DNA of 64,000 nucleotides from Candidatus Poribacteria bacterium (GTDB lineage: Bacteria; Poribacteria; WGA-4E; WGA-3G), in contig JAJEEK010000008.1 of the NCBI GenBank assembly GCA_022821065.1, forward strand, positions 124,001-188,000. Reading direction: 5' to 3'. The notes below the pieces were generated by a model. The model was given only the letters and a program-made list of their open reading frames with translations. It did no database searches and was not told the origin of the DNA. Made by a program: the position numbers and the translations under genes. This document shows positions 32,049 to 40,857 of the stretch, in pieces (within the stretch, counting starts at the first letter, position 1; every line of letters begins with the position of its first letter).

Positions 32049-35000
32049 TTACCCATACCAACTCGGAAACGGCAGCCCTTTCCTTTTGAGGCGCGCGAGC
32101 TCTGCCTTGAGGTTGCATTGCGATTTCTTTGTCCCTTGGATACTCGGTTCGAGTGACAATTTCATCCGCAATGTTTTCATCGCATCGTGGATCGCTTTAT
32201 CGGTGATACCGAGCAATTCAAGTACGCGGCGATCAAGTTCTGACCGTATCGGGTCGTGCTTTTTCTGTTTCACACGGTAACACTCGTTAAATGGCAGCAG
32301 CTTCTCGCGCTTGAGGGTGTTGAAAATAGCCTCTGCCTCTACAAGCTGTGCCTCTGTTAACGCGGTTACGTCTAATGTTGGGAGAGTTTCTAACGTTGTT
32401 AAACCGAGTCTGCCGCGCCCGGGGTGTTGCTTACTTGCATGCATCCAGTGACAGAGTAAGCCGAGCGTCGAATTACTCCAGACCATAAAAGGGTATTCAT
32501 ATCGCGGATTCTCAAATGCTATGTTGCTTAGCGATGTTACACCGATGGAAGGCCGCTCTGTGAAGATAGCAACTGCCGAAACAGCATTAAACGTTAGGTT
32601 AACGTTGTAGTGTGCGCGGCTGTTTCGAGCGAGCAGTTGTTGCAGCTTTGCCTCGCGGCCGGGCCGCAATACACCGTGGGAGTTAGGAAGTGCCTCCAGC
32701 GTCCGCTGGGTGGGCGAATTGACTTTCCAAAGACAGGGATAGTCATCGGTGTCACTACATCCTTCCACTATATCAAAGGCACCTCGTCCACCATCACCGT
32801 ACACGTCTAAGTGAGACATACTGACAGTTGCAAGCTCCCCTACTCGACACATCGGGATATCTACTGTTTTTAATTCCGCGGCAAGGTTCAGTTTCCCGTT
32901 TATCAGATGATAGCCTGTCTGAATCAATTCCATCGCCTTGGTACGCGTAGTACTCCATCCCTCTCCAACATTAAGCGGACATTCAAGGATTTGTCCTATC
33001 TCATCATCACCGATTTTCAGTGTATCGCCGCTACTGGGTGCGTCTTCCATTCTGCGTATACTCTCGCTACGGTTAATACGGTTCGCAATTTCAAGTGCTT
33101 CAAGCAGGCTTTCGGGTCTATGGTTAAGACAGACAAATTTACCGCGTCCGGTAGTATCGCCGATGCCTTTGGTGGCAATGACCATGCATTCTGCCATCCC
33201 GGTATCCGCGGAAAATGCACAATTGCTTGTATCAGCTTGGGCGATGGTAATGATAGTGACGTTATGGTATTCGGTTGCCCATACATCCCGAACTTTCTGC
33301 ATACTGGTTCCAGCAAGGATAGTTGCGGGGAGTATAAAGCCCATGGTCCCCCCGCGTTTGAGTTTCTTATCTGCGAGGTCCACGAAGTAGGCACCGAGGC
33401 CTGCCATACCAGCCCCTTTAGAGACGCGTCGGTCTTTGTCGGCTACCGCTAAACGCATCGCCTCAGCGTCATCTTCGGGGCGGTCATGTCCTCTAAAGAG
33501 GCCCTTATTATCGCTTGCATTAGCATCCGCATTCGGCTTCGTAAACGGTGGATTCTGGATGACGATATGCCATTCGTTATGCGGGAATGCTTGATGGAAA
33601 TCGACGACTTCGTGTTTCTCACCGCCGAGCCTTTCCGCCTTCGATTCGTCCAGTATCGGGAGCGGGGGTTGGTCGCTGAGCAGTTCCAACGATCCAACAG
33701 CATAGTAACCGCTGTCTAACAAGCCGTAGGGCGCTGTCAGTACACGTGTGCCGCCGAGTTTAATATCGGGATACGTACTTGCGAGTGCAGCGAAAGTCAG
33801 ATGCGTAGCGTTTGGCATGACATCTGCACCGCCTATATGCTTCTCTAACATCTGTTTGTGGATATCCTTACCGTTGCCACCCGTTTGTTCGTGGAGTGCA
33901 AGGGCACGCTGGTAGACACCACTGAGCAGGGCCCCGGTACCACAAGCGAAATCCGCAACTTTTGGCAGTTTACCGTCCGGTAATTTCGGCAGGACGAGTG
34001 CCGAAAGCAGTGCCGCACTTTCAGGAAGTGTGTAATTCGCTTTGAGGTATTTCCGATCAACGATGAGTTTCTGGAACACCATGCCTGTGAGCTCGTGCAT
34101 TTGCGTCAACCCGGTATCCACAAGTTCTTTAGCAGCTTCACAAAGCAGTGTAAGAATGGGTTTAACGAGTGTATCTGCGGTATCCAGTGCCTCAACGAGA
34201 TCGCGGGCATCCTCAAAAATCGGTTGGTAGTTCACCGTGAGGATAGCGTTCCAATCTGTAATAACATCAGCAGAATTCATGTTACGAAGCCGTTGTCCCA
34301 GCGATCGAATATTTTCCATCTGCGGACTGCCCGCGAGTGAACTTTGGAACACAAAGGCATCGGTGATAATGAGAGCCGCCATCCGAGAGGTCTGTTCTCC
34401 GCGGGTCTGGTGCAAGATTTTTTCAACACTGTTTCCGATCCCGGGCCTTTCGGTAATCGCGTCTTCAATCAAGTTCGCGGCTTTGTTAATACTCAATTCC
34501 ATTTTATCGGCTTCGGCTTCCAATTGGCTATTTGGCGTTGCACCGATATGGAGTGCATTGGCGATGTCCGTCACTTTGCCTTTCGCCCAGCCGTTAGTTG
34601 GGAACTGTCCGGTGTTGCTAACGAGTTTATATTGGAGGTCGTCGGCATTGAGGAGTGCCTGCTGGAGGTCGCGCCCGGCTTCCGTTTTAAAACGGGTAGG
34701 ATATCGGATCGCCATGACGTTGTTAAGTGTATTCGTGACGCTATCGTAGGCGCGGTCAGGAACGAGTTCACGGACGAGTCGGCTTATGGCTTGTTCTTGC
34801 AGTTTTTCTTCGGTGTGCGTGTCTGCGTATTTCGCTTCAATAGCGATGGGTTCACGGCCCCGTTGGGTTACAAAAGCATCAAGCTTTTTACTACCGACTG
34901 TAAACGGGTTCGCTTCTACTTCGATTGTCCAACCGTAGCGCATCTCCTCTAAAATATCTACGAGTTTGCTTGTGATACGGGTTTCAGGCTGGTTACGCAT
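32049..35000 (-). CDS. Type IIG-like restriction-modification enzyme (nuclease plus N6-adenine methyltransferase)
   Basis: 983 residues. Near the N-terminus is a PD-(D/E)XK-like set: Asp41 (KKLDAFV) and Glu55/Lys57 (AIEAKY). A helical region follows, then the gamma-class methyltransferase core with the SAM motif VADFACGTGALLSG (about 350) and the catalytic IQNPPF (about 485). The C-terminal third is a likely target-recognition domain. One chain able to cut and methylate would be a type IIG/BcgI-like enzyme; a type I HsdM without its S and R partners is the alternative. The start overlaps the stop of the GNAT gene (TAATG). The FRG-TPR and membrane-protein genes follow. Confidence 0.8.
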   Translation of the reverse strand: MRNQPETRITSKLVDILEEMRYGWTIEVEANPFTVGSKKLDAFVTQRGREPIAIEAKYADTHTEEKLQEQAISRLVRELVPDRAYDSVTNTLNNVMAIRYPTRFKTEAGRDLQQALLNADDLQYKLVSNTGQFPTNGWAKGKVTDIANALHIGATPNSQLEAEADKMELSINKAANLIEDAITERPGIGNSVEKILHQTRGEQTSRMAALIITDAFVFQSSLAGSPQMENIRSLGQRLRNMNSADVITDWNAILTVNYQPIFEDARDLVEALDTADTLVKPILTLLCEAAKELVDTGLTQMHELTGMVFQKLIVDRKYLKANYTLPESAALLSALVLPKLPDGKLPKVADFACGTGALLSGVYQRALALHEQTGGNGKDIHKQMLEKHIGGADVMPNATHLTFAALASTYPDIKLGGTRVLTAPYGLLDSGYYAVGSLELLSDQPPLPILDESKAERLGGEKHEVVDFHQAFPHNEWHIVIQNPPFTKPNADANASDNKGLFRGHDRPEDDAEAMRLAVADKDRRVSKGAGMAGLGAYFVDLADKKLKRGGTMGFILPATILAGTSMQKVRDVWATEYHNVTIITIAQADTSNCAFSADTGMAECMVIATKGIGDTTGRGKFVCLNHRPESLLEALEIANRINRSESIRRMEDAPSSGDTLKIGDDEIGQILECPLNVGEGWSTTRTKAMELIQTGYHLINGKLNLAAELKTVDIPMCRVGELATVSMSHLDVYGDGGRGAFDIVEGCSDTDDYPCLWKVNSPTQRTLEALPNSHGVLRPGREAKLQQLLARNSRAHYNVNLTFNAVSAVAIFTERPSIGVTSLSNIAFENPRYEYPFMVWSNSTLGLLCHWMHASKQHPGRGRLGLTTLETLPTLDVTALTEAQLVEAEAIFNTLKREKLLPFNECYRVKQKKHDPIRSELDRRVLELLGITDKAIHDAMKTLRMKLSLEPSIQGTKKSQCNLKAELARLKRKGLPFPSWYG

Positions 35001-35530
35001 TAAGAAATCTCCAATTTTTCAAAGATATTTTGCCAACGTTCCTGATGATTCTCACCTATATGAAGTGGAACAAATCCTAAGTTAAGATAATTCTTGATAG
35101 CAGGTAGGCGAAAATCGTCAGTATCTAATATCACGGATGTCACCTGTTGGGTTCTAAAATAGCGCAGGAGAAATACGGTTAGCCACTTACCGAGTTTATG
35201 TCCGGTGTGTTCCGGCAGGACGGCGAGCATATCAATATAGCCGATCTGTTTGCCATCGGTAAACCTATTCCAACCGCATGCCGTGCCGATGGGTATATTC
35301 TTGTGAACGACGAAACAGAAACCGTTCGGATCAAAATTGGGTTGGTTAATAATGTTGTCGTAGGCATCCTGAACGGTTCTGCCGAGGTCTACAAAGGTTA
35401 TGTCCATTATTCGTGCCCAATGCGCTTCGTCGCCTTTTTGGTAGGTTCGGATGTGATAGTCGTCTGGACACTGAAGCCGCGGCAGGTACTCTAAATCGTG
35501 CCGGACCATCCTGAGTTGATCTTCCACCAT
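35000..35530 (-). CDS. GNAT family N-acetyltransferase (copy 1)
   Basis: 176 residues from the ATG at 35528-35530. The GNAT core is seen as DMLAVLPEHTGHKLGKWL (acetyl-CoA-binding motif A, with HKLGK in place of the usual RxxGxA) and LNLGFVPLH near the end. It is a paralogue of the next gene, with which it shares EGDEAHWARI-type and DTDDFR[LI]PA motifs. It starts four bases after the stop of that gene and ends overlapping the methyltransferase start. The acetyl acceptor is unknown. A longer frame to 35662 would overlap the upstream gene heavily. Confidence 0.8.
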   Translation of the reverse strand: MVEDQLRMVRHDLEYLPRLQCPDDYHIRTYQKGDEAHWARIMDITFVDLGRTVQDAYDNIINQPNFDPNGFCFVVHKNIPIGTACGWNRFTDGKQIGYIDMLAVLPEHTGHKLGKWLTVFLLRYFRTQQVTSVILDTDDFRLPAIKNYLNLGFVPLHIGENHQERWQNIFEKLEIS

Positions 35531-35534
35531 ACAT

Positions 35535-36131
35535 TTACCGTGATACTTTCGACCACAATTCCTTGGAGAGTGTTTCTTTAAGGTTTGCGATTTGTGCCGA
35601 TGGGTGCGGCAATTCCAAATCTTCAAAGATATTCTGCCACCGCTCCGATTGTCCTTTTTCAACGTAGACCGGTATGAATCCTAAATTGAGATAGGTTTTA
35701 ACGGCAGGGATCCGAAAGTCGTCGGTATCCAGCATGGTGCTTATGAATCCGTTGTCTCGAAAGTAGTGAAGAACGGCGAGTGAGACCCATTTTCCGAGCT
35801 TGTGTCCCGTGTGTTCGGCGACGACACCGACCATGTGTACGTATCCGACCTCTTTTTCATCTATGGATTGTCGCCAAGCACAGGCGGTTCCGACAGGGGT
35901 ACCACGGTGTGTCGCGAAGTAGAGACCATCGGGAACGAAAACATCCCTGCCTGTAATCTCGTTCTGTGTATCTTGGGCGGTGCGTTCTCTGCCACCGAAG
36001 GAATCGCTGATAATCCGTGCCCAATGCGCTTCGTCTCCTTCGCGGTAGCTGCGTATATCGTAGCCTACCGGAAGTTGTAGTTCCGGTAAATCTTTTAGAT
36101 TTGGACGTACCATTCTGAGTTGTCGCGGCAT
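35535..36131 (-). CDS. GNAT family N-acetyltransferase (copy 2)
   Basis: 198 residues, paralogous to copy 1: REGDEAHWARI, VGVVAEHTGHKLGKWV, DTDDFRIPAVKTYLNLGF. The C-terminus extends ~20 residues beyond copy 1. Both probably use acetyl-CoA in the cytoplasm on an unknown acceptor. The pair looks like a local tandem duplication. It is the first gene of the minus-strand run down to 29449; the divergent gap to aroK (36132-36373) holds a promoter for the plus strand. Confidence 0.8.
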   Translation of the reverse strand: MPRQLRMVRPNLKDLPELQLPVGYDIRSYREGDEAHWARIISDSFGGRERTAQDTQNEITGRDVFVPDGLYFATHRGTPVGTACAWRQSIDEKEVGYVHMVGVVAEHTGHKLGKWVSLAVLHYFRDNGFISTMLDTDDFRIPAVKTYLNLGFIPVYVEKGQSERWQNIFEDLELPHPSAQIANLKETLSKELWSKVSR

Positions 36132-36220
36132 CTACCTCTCCTTAACCTTTTCTGTTGATATGTGAATCGGTGTAGCAGTGCGTTGAATTATATCATACCT
36201 CAAAAATTCGTGCAAAACCT

Positions 36221-36248
36221 TTACAATATTTCTCAAAAACAGTATAAT
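36221..36248 (+). promoter_or_regulatory. Sigma-70-type promoter for aroK-aroB
   Basis: TTACAA (36221-36226), a 16-base spacer, TATAAT (36243-36248), about 125 bases before the aroK start. The transcript leader would contain the repeat at 36254-36336. Confidence 0.55.
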
Positions 36249-36253
36249 AGTTG

Positions 36254-36336
36254 TCGGTTATCAGTTATCAGTACTCAGTTGTCAACGCGTGCCTTCGCAA
36301 TGACGAATAGGGACACGATTTCAAATCGCACCTACC
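36254..36336. repeat. Intergenic TTATCAGTTATCAGT repeat plus palindromic relative
   Basis: Stepped GGTTATCAGTTATCAGTACT is followed at 36314-36336 by CACGATTTCAAATCGCACC, a degenerate copy of the palindrome inside the GT39 gene. Confidence 0.55.
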
Positions 36337-36373
36337 GGACTTCGGGCACAGTCGCAATAAAGGTGGGATATAA

Positions 36374-36916
36374 GTGGAAAAAGAAAATAAAAACAGACCT
36401 AATATTGTGCTTGTCGGTTTTATGGGAACTGGAAAAACCTCTATAGGTAAACGACTTGCGACACAACTCCGAATGCGGTATGTGGATACAGACGACATTA
36501 TTGAGTGTGATAGTGGTCGTCGTATCAGCGACATCTTTTCGGAGGATGGGGAGGAGACTTTTCGGGAACTTGAGAGCGAAGCGGTTCGTAAGGCATCAAA
36601 ATTATGTAATTGCGTTATCTCTACGGGGGGTGGTGTCGTCTTGAAGGAAACCAATATGGCGGAATTGAGACGTAAGGGCATCATTTTTTGTTTAACAGCG
36701 ACCCCGGAGGAGATTTACCGACGTGTCCGACATCAGCCGCACCGCCCTCTGCTCCAAACACCTGATCCGCTCAGGAAGATAAAATCGATGATGGAAGATC
36801 GGCATCCGTACTACGTGAAGGCGGATTATATGGTGGAAACGACGGGACGCTCGTTCGGAGAGGTTATGGCGTATATCAAACGGGTGTTTATTAAAAGTGT
36901 TAGAGGTTCAAAGTGA
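36374..36916 (+). CDS. aroK: Shikimate kinase
   Basis: 180 residues. Walker A is GFMGTGKTSIGKRLA, shikimate-contacting Asp is in VDTDDIIE, and CVISTGGGVV holds the substrate-binding Gly triplet. RHQPHRPLLQ corresponds to the LID Arg region. It phosphorylates shikimate at O3 in the route to chorismate and aromatic amino acids. The start is GTG at 36374 after AGGTGGG; its last codons overlap the GTG start of aroB by four bases (GTGA), so the two enzymes are coupled, a common aroKB arrangement. Confidence 0.95.
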   Translation: MEKENKNRPNIVLVGFMGTGKTSIGKRLATQLRMRYVDTDDIIECDSGRRISDIFSEDGEETFRELESEAVRKASKLCNCVISTGGGVVLKETNMAELRRKGIIFCLTATPEEIYRRVRHQPHRPLLQTPDPLRKIKSMMEDRHPYYVKADYMVETTGRSFGEVMAYIKRVFIKSVRGSK

Positions 36917-38001
36917 CAAAAACCTTACGCGTGGAACTCGGTGAGAACAGTTATCCGATTGTTGTCGGTGCGGGACTATTGAACCGAGTCGGCGAACTTC
37001 TCACGCCGCTGATGAAATCGGATAAGGTTCTAATCGTTTCGGATGCATTTGTTAAAGCGCGGTACATGCCGGTCGTTCAGCGCAACCTGACCGATGCAGG
37101 ATTTGACGTAAACGCTGTTGAAATTCCGGTCGGTGAAGTGAGCAAATCGTTGGCGGAATTCTCTCGAATACAGGACAGTTTGGTTGCGCATCAACTCGAC
37201 CGTGGTTCAACGCTTATTGCCCTCGGCGGCGGTGTTGTTGGGGATTTAGGAGGCTTTTCAGCGGCGGTGTATATGCGCGGGATCTCTTACATCCAGATTC
37301 CGACGACACTGCAGGCGCAGGTCGATGCAAGCGTTGGTGGCAAGACTGCGATTAATCACCCGAAGGGCAAAAACCTCATCGGCGCGTTTCACCAGCCGAA
37401 GTTGGTCATCATTGACGTGGATACGCTCAAGACCTTACCGCAACGCGATATCAGGGCAGGACTTATTGAAGTGATCAAAATGGGTGTTATCCGAGACGAA
37501 CCGCTATTTGAAATGGTTGAGGAACATCTGGAGTCAATCTTAAATGCAGAGACGACAACGCTGATTGAGATGATCGCAAGTGCGTGCTTGAACAAGGCGG
37601 AAATCGTTGCGAAGGACGAAAAAGAGAGCGGTTTACGGATGGTGCTTAACTATGGACATACCTTCGGACATGCACTTGAGGCGTTGACGGATTACAATAG
37701 ATACCGGCACGGCGAGGCGGTCTCTATCGGGATGAATTGTGCGGCGCAATTGGCGGTTAATTTGGGGGTATTCTCTGAGACCGATTTTCAACGGCAACGT
37801 GCGCTTTTGAAACGTGCCAAGTTACCGCTCACTTTTCCAGACGATCTTACGCCAGAAGCCATCTGTGATGCGATGTATTTGGACAAAAAGACGCTCGGTG
37901 GTAAACTCCGTCTCATTTTACCGACGCGTATTGGGGAAGTTGTTATCCGTGACGATGTAAACGATCATCAGGTGTTAGAAGCTATATCGCAATGTTTTTG
38001 A
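36913..38001 (+). CDS. aroB: 3-dehydroquinate synthase
   Basis: 362 residues, the usual length. The NAD-binding region is STLIALGGGVVGDLGGF; QVDASVGGKTAINHPKGKNLIG, AGLIEVIKMGVI, NYGHTFGHALEAL and HGEAVSIGM carry the zinc-binding Glu and His residues and the substrate contacts. The enzyme turns DAHP into 3-dehydroquinate in the second step of the shikimate route. The GTG start overlaps the aroK stop. No other aro gene is in the window. Confidence 0.97.
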   Translation: MTKTLRVELGENSYPIVVGAGLLNRVGELLTPLMKSDKVLIVSDAFVKARYMPVVQRNLTDAGFDVNAVEIPVGEVSKSLAEFSRIQDSLVAHQLDRGSTLIALGGGVVGDLGGFSAAVYMRGISYIQIPTTLQAQVDASVGGKTAINHPKGKNLIGAFHQPKLVIIDVDTLKTLPQRDIRAGLIEVIKMGVIRDEPLFEMVEEHLESILNAETTTLIEMIASACLNKAEIVAKDEKESGLRMVLNYGHTFGHALEALTDYNRYRHGEAVSIGMNCAAQLAVNLGVFSETDFQRQRALLKRAKLPLTFPDDLTPEAICDAMYLDKKTLGGKLRLILPTRIGEVVIRDDVNDHQVLEAISQCF

Positions 38002-38003
38002 GA

Positions 38004-38150
38004 ATGGCTGTCAGCCATCGGCTGTCGGCTATCAGACAAGAGCCGCTTGTAAACGGTTAGTCATTTTTCTGAATCTCGGATTTTAGTTGTTAGTGGCAGT
38101 AACGAAATATGCACTGCCCCAAGCGTTTAACCGATAGCCGACAACTACAA
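38004..38150. repeat. Intergenic GGCTGTCAGCCATCGGCTGTCGG-type repeats
   Basis: Short stepped copies (GCTGTCAGCC, CGGCTGTCGGC, then later GATAGCCGACAACT in inverted form) fill the gap between aroB and the membrane cassette. They belong to the same loose family as other gap repeats in the window. Confidence 0.5.
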
Positions 38151-38169
38151 ATAAGGAAGCATAATATTT

Positions 38170-39315
38170 ATGATAAAAACAACACAATGGATTGCCGTCT
38201 GCTTGATTTTATGTCTAAGCGTCGGCACGGCATTTAGCCAAGGACTCAGCCCGCCATCAAACGTCACGGCGATGGATACGCCAAACGATAACGGGTCGAG
38301 CATCACGATTACGTGGGACGCAGCGGCTGAGGGGAGCGGTATCAGTGGGTACCAAATCCTCCGTCGGATTGCTGGTGGCGAGCTTGAAGCCGTCGGAGAC
38401 TTGCTGCCCGCCGGAACAATGAACTATGTCGATTCCGCTATTGAGAAAGGGACGACTTATGCCTATATTGTGCGTGCCGTTGGCGAAACAGAGGCGACTG
38501 TTGATTCTGAACAGACGGGTCCAGCTGAAGGGACAGGTGAATGGTTTCACACGGGTAAAACCCCGCTGTTTATCGCTATGCTCCTTTTTTCTGCCGCGAT
38601 TGTTTGGAATATCTATAATGCGCGAAGCGGCAAAGAGGTATTTGTCCGGCGTATTCCGGGTTTAGAGGCAGTCGATGAGGCGATCGGTAGAGCTACGGAG
38701 ATGGGGCGCTCAATTCTGTATGTATTAGGATTAGGGGGTGTCAGTGGCGTGGCGACTGTTGCAAGTATGACGATTTTAGCACAAGTAGCGCGGCGAACCG
38801 CCGACTATGAGACCCCGTTACGTGTGCCATGCAATGACCCAATTGTAATGAACGTTGTGCGGGAGATGGTGAAAACTGCGTACCTTGAGGAAGGCCATCC
38901 AGATGCTTACAACGAGGAGAATATCTTTTTTCTTACGGAAGACCAGTTCGCTTATGCTGCTGGCGTTGATGGTATCATGGTCCGTGAGAAACCAGCGACA
39001 GTATTTTTACAAGGCTCTTTCGCTGCCGAATCGCTTATCCTTGCCGAAACCGGAAATTCTATCGGTGCTATACAGATTGCGGGAACAGACTCTGAGCACC
39101 AACTTCCTTTCTTCATCGCCGCTTGTGATTATACCCTAATTGGTGAAGAACTCTACGCAGCAAGTGCTTACCTCTCGAAAGAACCGATGCTCCTTGGAAG
39201 TCTTAGAGGACAAGATTGGGGAAAGGTACTCATCTTCGGTGCTATCGCCCTCGGTGTAATCCTTGAACTATCCGGTATTCCTTGGATAACAACGCTCTTA
39301 CAGCGAGTCAATTAG
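38170..39315 (+). CDS. Membrane protein with FN3 and DUF6754-like domains
   Basis: 381 residues. Signal peptide (1-23), a fibronectin type III domain (about 27-118, PPSNVTAMDTPNDNGSSITI ... GYQILRR), a transmembrane segment near 130-150 (LFIAMLLFSAAIVWNIY), then a cytoplasmic-looking DUF6754-type region: VRRIPGLEAVDEAIGRATEM and AAESLILAETGNSIGAIQIA. A C-terminal hydrophobic segment ends the protein. The DUF6754 call is from memory. AAGGAAG precedes the ATG. It begins a run of membrane-protein genes through 41532 and is likely co-transcribed with them. Confidence 0.75.
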   Translation: MIKTTQWIAVCLILCLSVGTAFSQGLSPPSNVTAMDTPNDNGSSITITWDAAAEGSGISGYQILRRIAGGELEAVGDLLPAGTMNYVDSAIEKGTTYAYIVRAVGETEATVDSEQTGPAEGTGEWFHTGKTPLFIAMLLFSAAIVWNIYNARSGKEVFVRRIPGLEAVDEAIGRATEMGRSILYVLGLGGVSGVATVASMTILAQVARRTADYETPLRVPCNDPIVMNVVREMVKTAYLEEGHPDAYNEENIFFLTEDQFAYAAGVDGIMVREKPATVFLQGSFAAESLILAETGNSIGAIQIAGTDSEHQLPFFIAACDYTLIGEELYAASAYLSKEPMLLGSLRGQDWGKVLIFGAIALGVILELSGIPWITTLLQRVN

Positions 39316-39323
39316 GAGGTGCC

Positions 39324-39386
39324 ATGAAGACTCAACATCATCTATATGCGATCTTCAAGCCTGTAACACTGAGGAGGTGTTTATGA
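39324..39386 (+). CDS. Possible 20-residue mini-ORF coupled to the next gene
   Basis: AGGAGG (39314-39319) overlaps the stop of the gene before and sits 4 bases from an ATG at 39324. The frame runs 20 codons (MKTQHHLYAI...) to a TGA that overlaps the next ATG (ATGA, 39383-39386). Such a perfect ribosome site and overlap suggest translation, either as a small peptide or as a coupling device. It may also be a remnant of a longer gene. Confidence 0.4.
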   Translation: MKTQHHLYAIFKPVTLRRCL

Positions 39387-40033
39387 AACGACAAGTCCCC
39401 TTAGTGCTCTGTTTTCTTTTCGGCGTTGTGATGTGTTTTACACAGTTCAGCCCACATTCGTTCTCTCAATCGATTTACGATGAGGTAGTTTACTGGGCAC
39501 TGATTATGTCGCCTTTCGCGCTTGCCGTAGGAACGATAACACTCATCCAAACCCATGTGATACGTATTCGCCGCCGTACAGAACATTGGCAGTACAGTTT
39601 TGTTGTCTTTGCTGGGCTGCTGACAATGGTAGCGATAGGGCTTCCGTTTGGTCCGCAACATCCGGCGTTTGCTTGGTTATTCAACAACGTTCAAGTCCCA
39701 CTGGATGCCACGATGTTTTCGCTCCTTGCCTTTTTGATTGCTTCGGCGGCATTCCGTGCGTTCCGCGCTCGGACGTTTGAAGCATCATTACTCCTAATTT
39801 CCGCAATGATTGTGTTAATCGGAAATGTCCCTGTTGGTGACCTGATTTGGAATACAGTTCTATCCTGGTTGCCATGGGACAACGGTGCTTCAGAAGCTCG
39901 GCAATGGATTTTGGGAAACCCGAATCTTTCTGCCAGACGTGGCATTATCCTCGGTGTCAGTTTAGGGGTAATTTCACAAGCTATCCGGCTTATACTCGGG
40001 ATCGAACGCTCTTACATAGGCGGAGGAGATTAA
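39383..40033 (+). CDS. Uncharacterised multi-pass membrane protein (cassette gene 2)
   Basis: 216 residues from the ATG at 39383, with GAGGAGG at 39371-39377. A hydrophobic N-terminus (signal or first helix) is followed by four or five more membrane segments (YWALIMSPFALAVGTITLI; YSFVVFAGLLTMVAIGL; ATMFSLLAFLIASAAF; LLISAMIVLIGNVPVG; IILGVSLGVISQAIRLILG). I recognise no family. Only four bases separate its stop from the start of the next gene, so the cassette is an operon. A basic loop HVIRIRRRTEHWQ faces the cytoplasm by the positive-inside rule. Confidence 0.75.
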   Translation: MKRQVPLVLCFLFGVVMCFTQFSPHSFSQSIYDEVVYWALIMSPFALAVGTITLIQTHVIRIRRRTEHWQYSFVVFAGLLTMVAIGLPFGPQHPAFAWLFNNVQVPLDATMFSLLAFLIASAAFRAFRARTFEASLLLISAMIVLIGNVPVGDLIWNTVLSWLPWDNGASEARQWILGNPNLSARRGIILGVSLGVISQAIRLILGIERSYIGGGD

Positions 40034-40037
40034 CAGA

Positions 40038-40853
40038 ATGCTCAGTAAATTGATGAATCTCGACCGACGAGTTATTTTTATTTTTGTTGCACTGGCAGTT
40101 ATCATTCCAACGCTTTTACCACTCAATTTGCCAATCAACGTTTCCGAACCGACACAGAGAATCTACGATTACATTGACGCGCTTCCCGCTGGATCGACTA
40201 TCATGATTTCTTTCGATTATGGTCCCTCCTCTTTACCAGAACTCAATCCTATGGCAAAAGCTGTTCTGAGACATTGCTTTGATAAAGATGTCCGGGTCAT
40301 TGGCATGACACTTTATGCGTTCGCGCCAACCCTCGCTGATACATTAATAACGGAGGTTGCAGAAGAGGCGGACGCAGTCAACGGCGAAGATTACGTTTTC
40401 CTCGGATTTCGACCTGGCGGTGAACAGGTTATGCTTCGTATGGGAATCAGCATTGGAAGTGTTTTTGAGAAAGATTATACAAACACACCACTTACAGAGA
40501 TCTCAATGATGAAAGATATCACCAATTATGACCAAATTGACCTCATCTTGGACCTCGCGTCTGGTAGTACGACTGATCTCTGGATCACTTATGTCAATGG
40601 GAAATATAATCAACAGATTGCCGCTGGGGTTACTGGCGTTATTGTTTCCAATATGTACCCTTACCTTCAAACCAAGCAGTTAGTCGGATTAATGCCTGGC
40701 TATTTGGGAGCCTCCGAATATGAGAAACTTATCGGTGTACCAGAAAAGGGAACACAAGGGATAAACAACGCTTCTCCAGTACATGTGTTAATTCTGGGAT
40801 TAGTCATTATCGGCAACATTGTATTCTTCATTCAACGCCGACGGGAGGAGTAG
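40038..40853 (+). CDS. Uncharacterised protein with terminal membrane helices (cassette gene 3)
   Basis: 271 residues. One membrane helix at the N-terminus (VIFIFVALAVIIPTLLPLNL) and one near the C-terminus (VHVLILGLVIIGNIVFFI) flank a soluble alpha/beta domain. That domain contains MISFDYGPSSLPELNPMAKA, EDYVFLGFRPGGEQVMLRMG and LILDLASGSTTDLWITYV, which look like a Rossmann-type core outside the membrane. The function is unknown. The ATG is four bases after the previous stop and its own stop lies within the ribosome site region of the next gene. Confidence 0.75.
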   Translation: MLSKLMNLDRRVIFIFVALAVIIPTLLPLNLPINVSEPTQRIYDYIDALPAGSTIMISFDYGPSSLPELNPMAKAVLRHCFDKDVRVIGMTLYAFAPTLADTLITEVAEEADAVNGEDYVFLGFRPGGEQVMLRMGISIGSVFEKDYTNTPLTEISMMKDITNYDQIDLILDLASGSTTDLWITYVNGKYNQQIAAGVTGVIVSNMYPYLQTKQLVGLMPGYLGASEYEKLIGVPEKGTQGINNASPVHVLILGLVIIGNIVFFIQRRREE

Positions 40854-40857
40854 ATTT

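Noticed and set aside
34344..34952. 202-codon plus-strand frame
   Set aside because: It is the shadow of the nuclease-methyltransferase gene.
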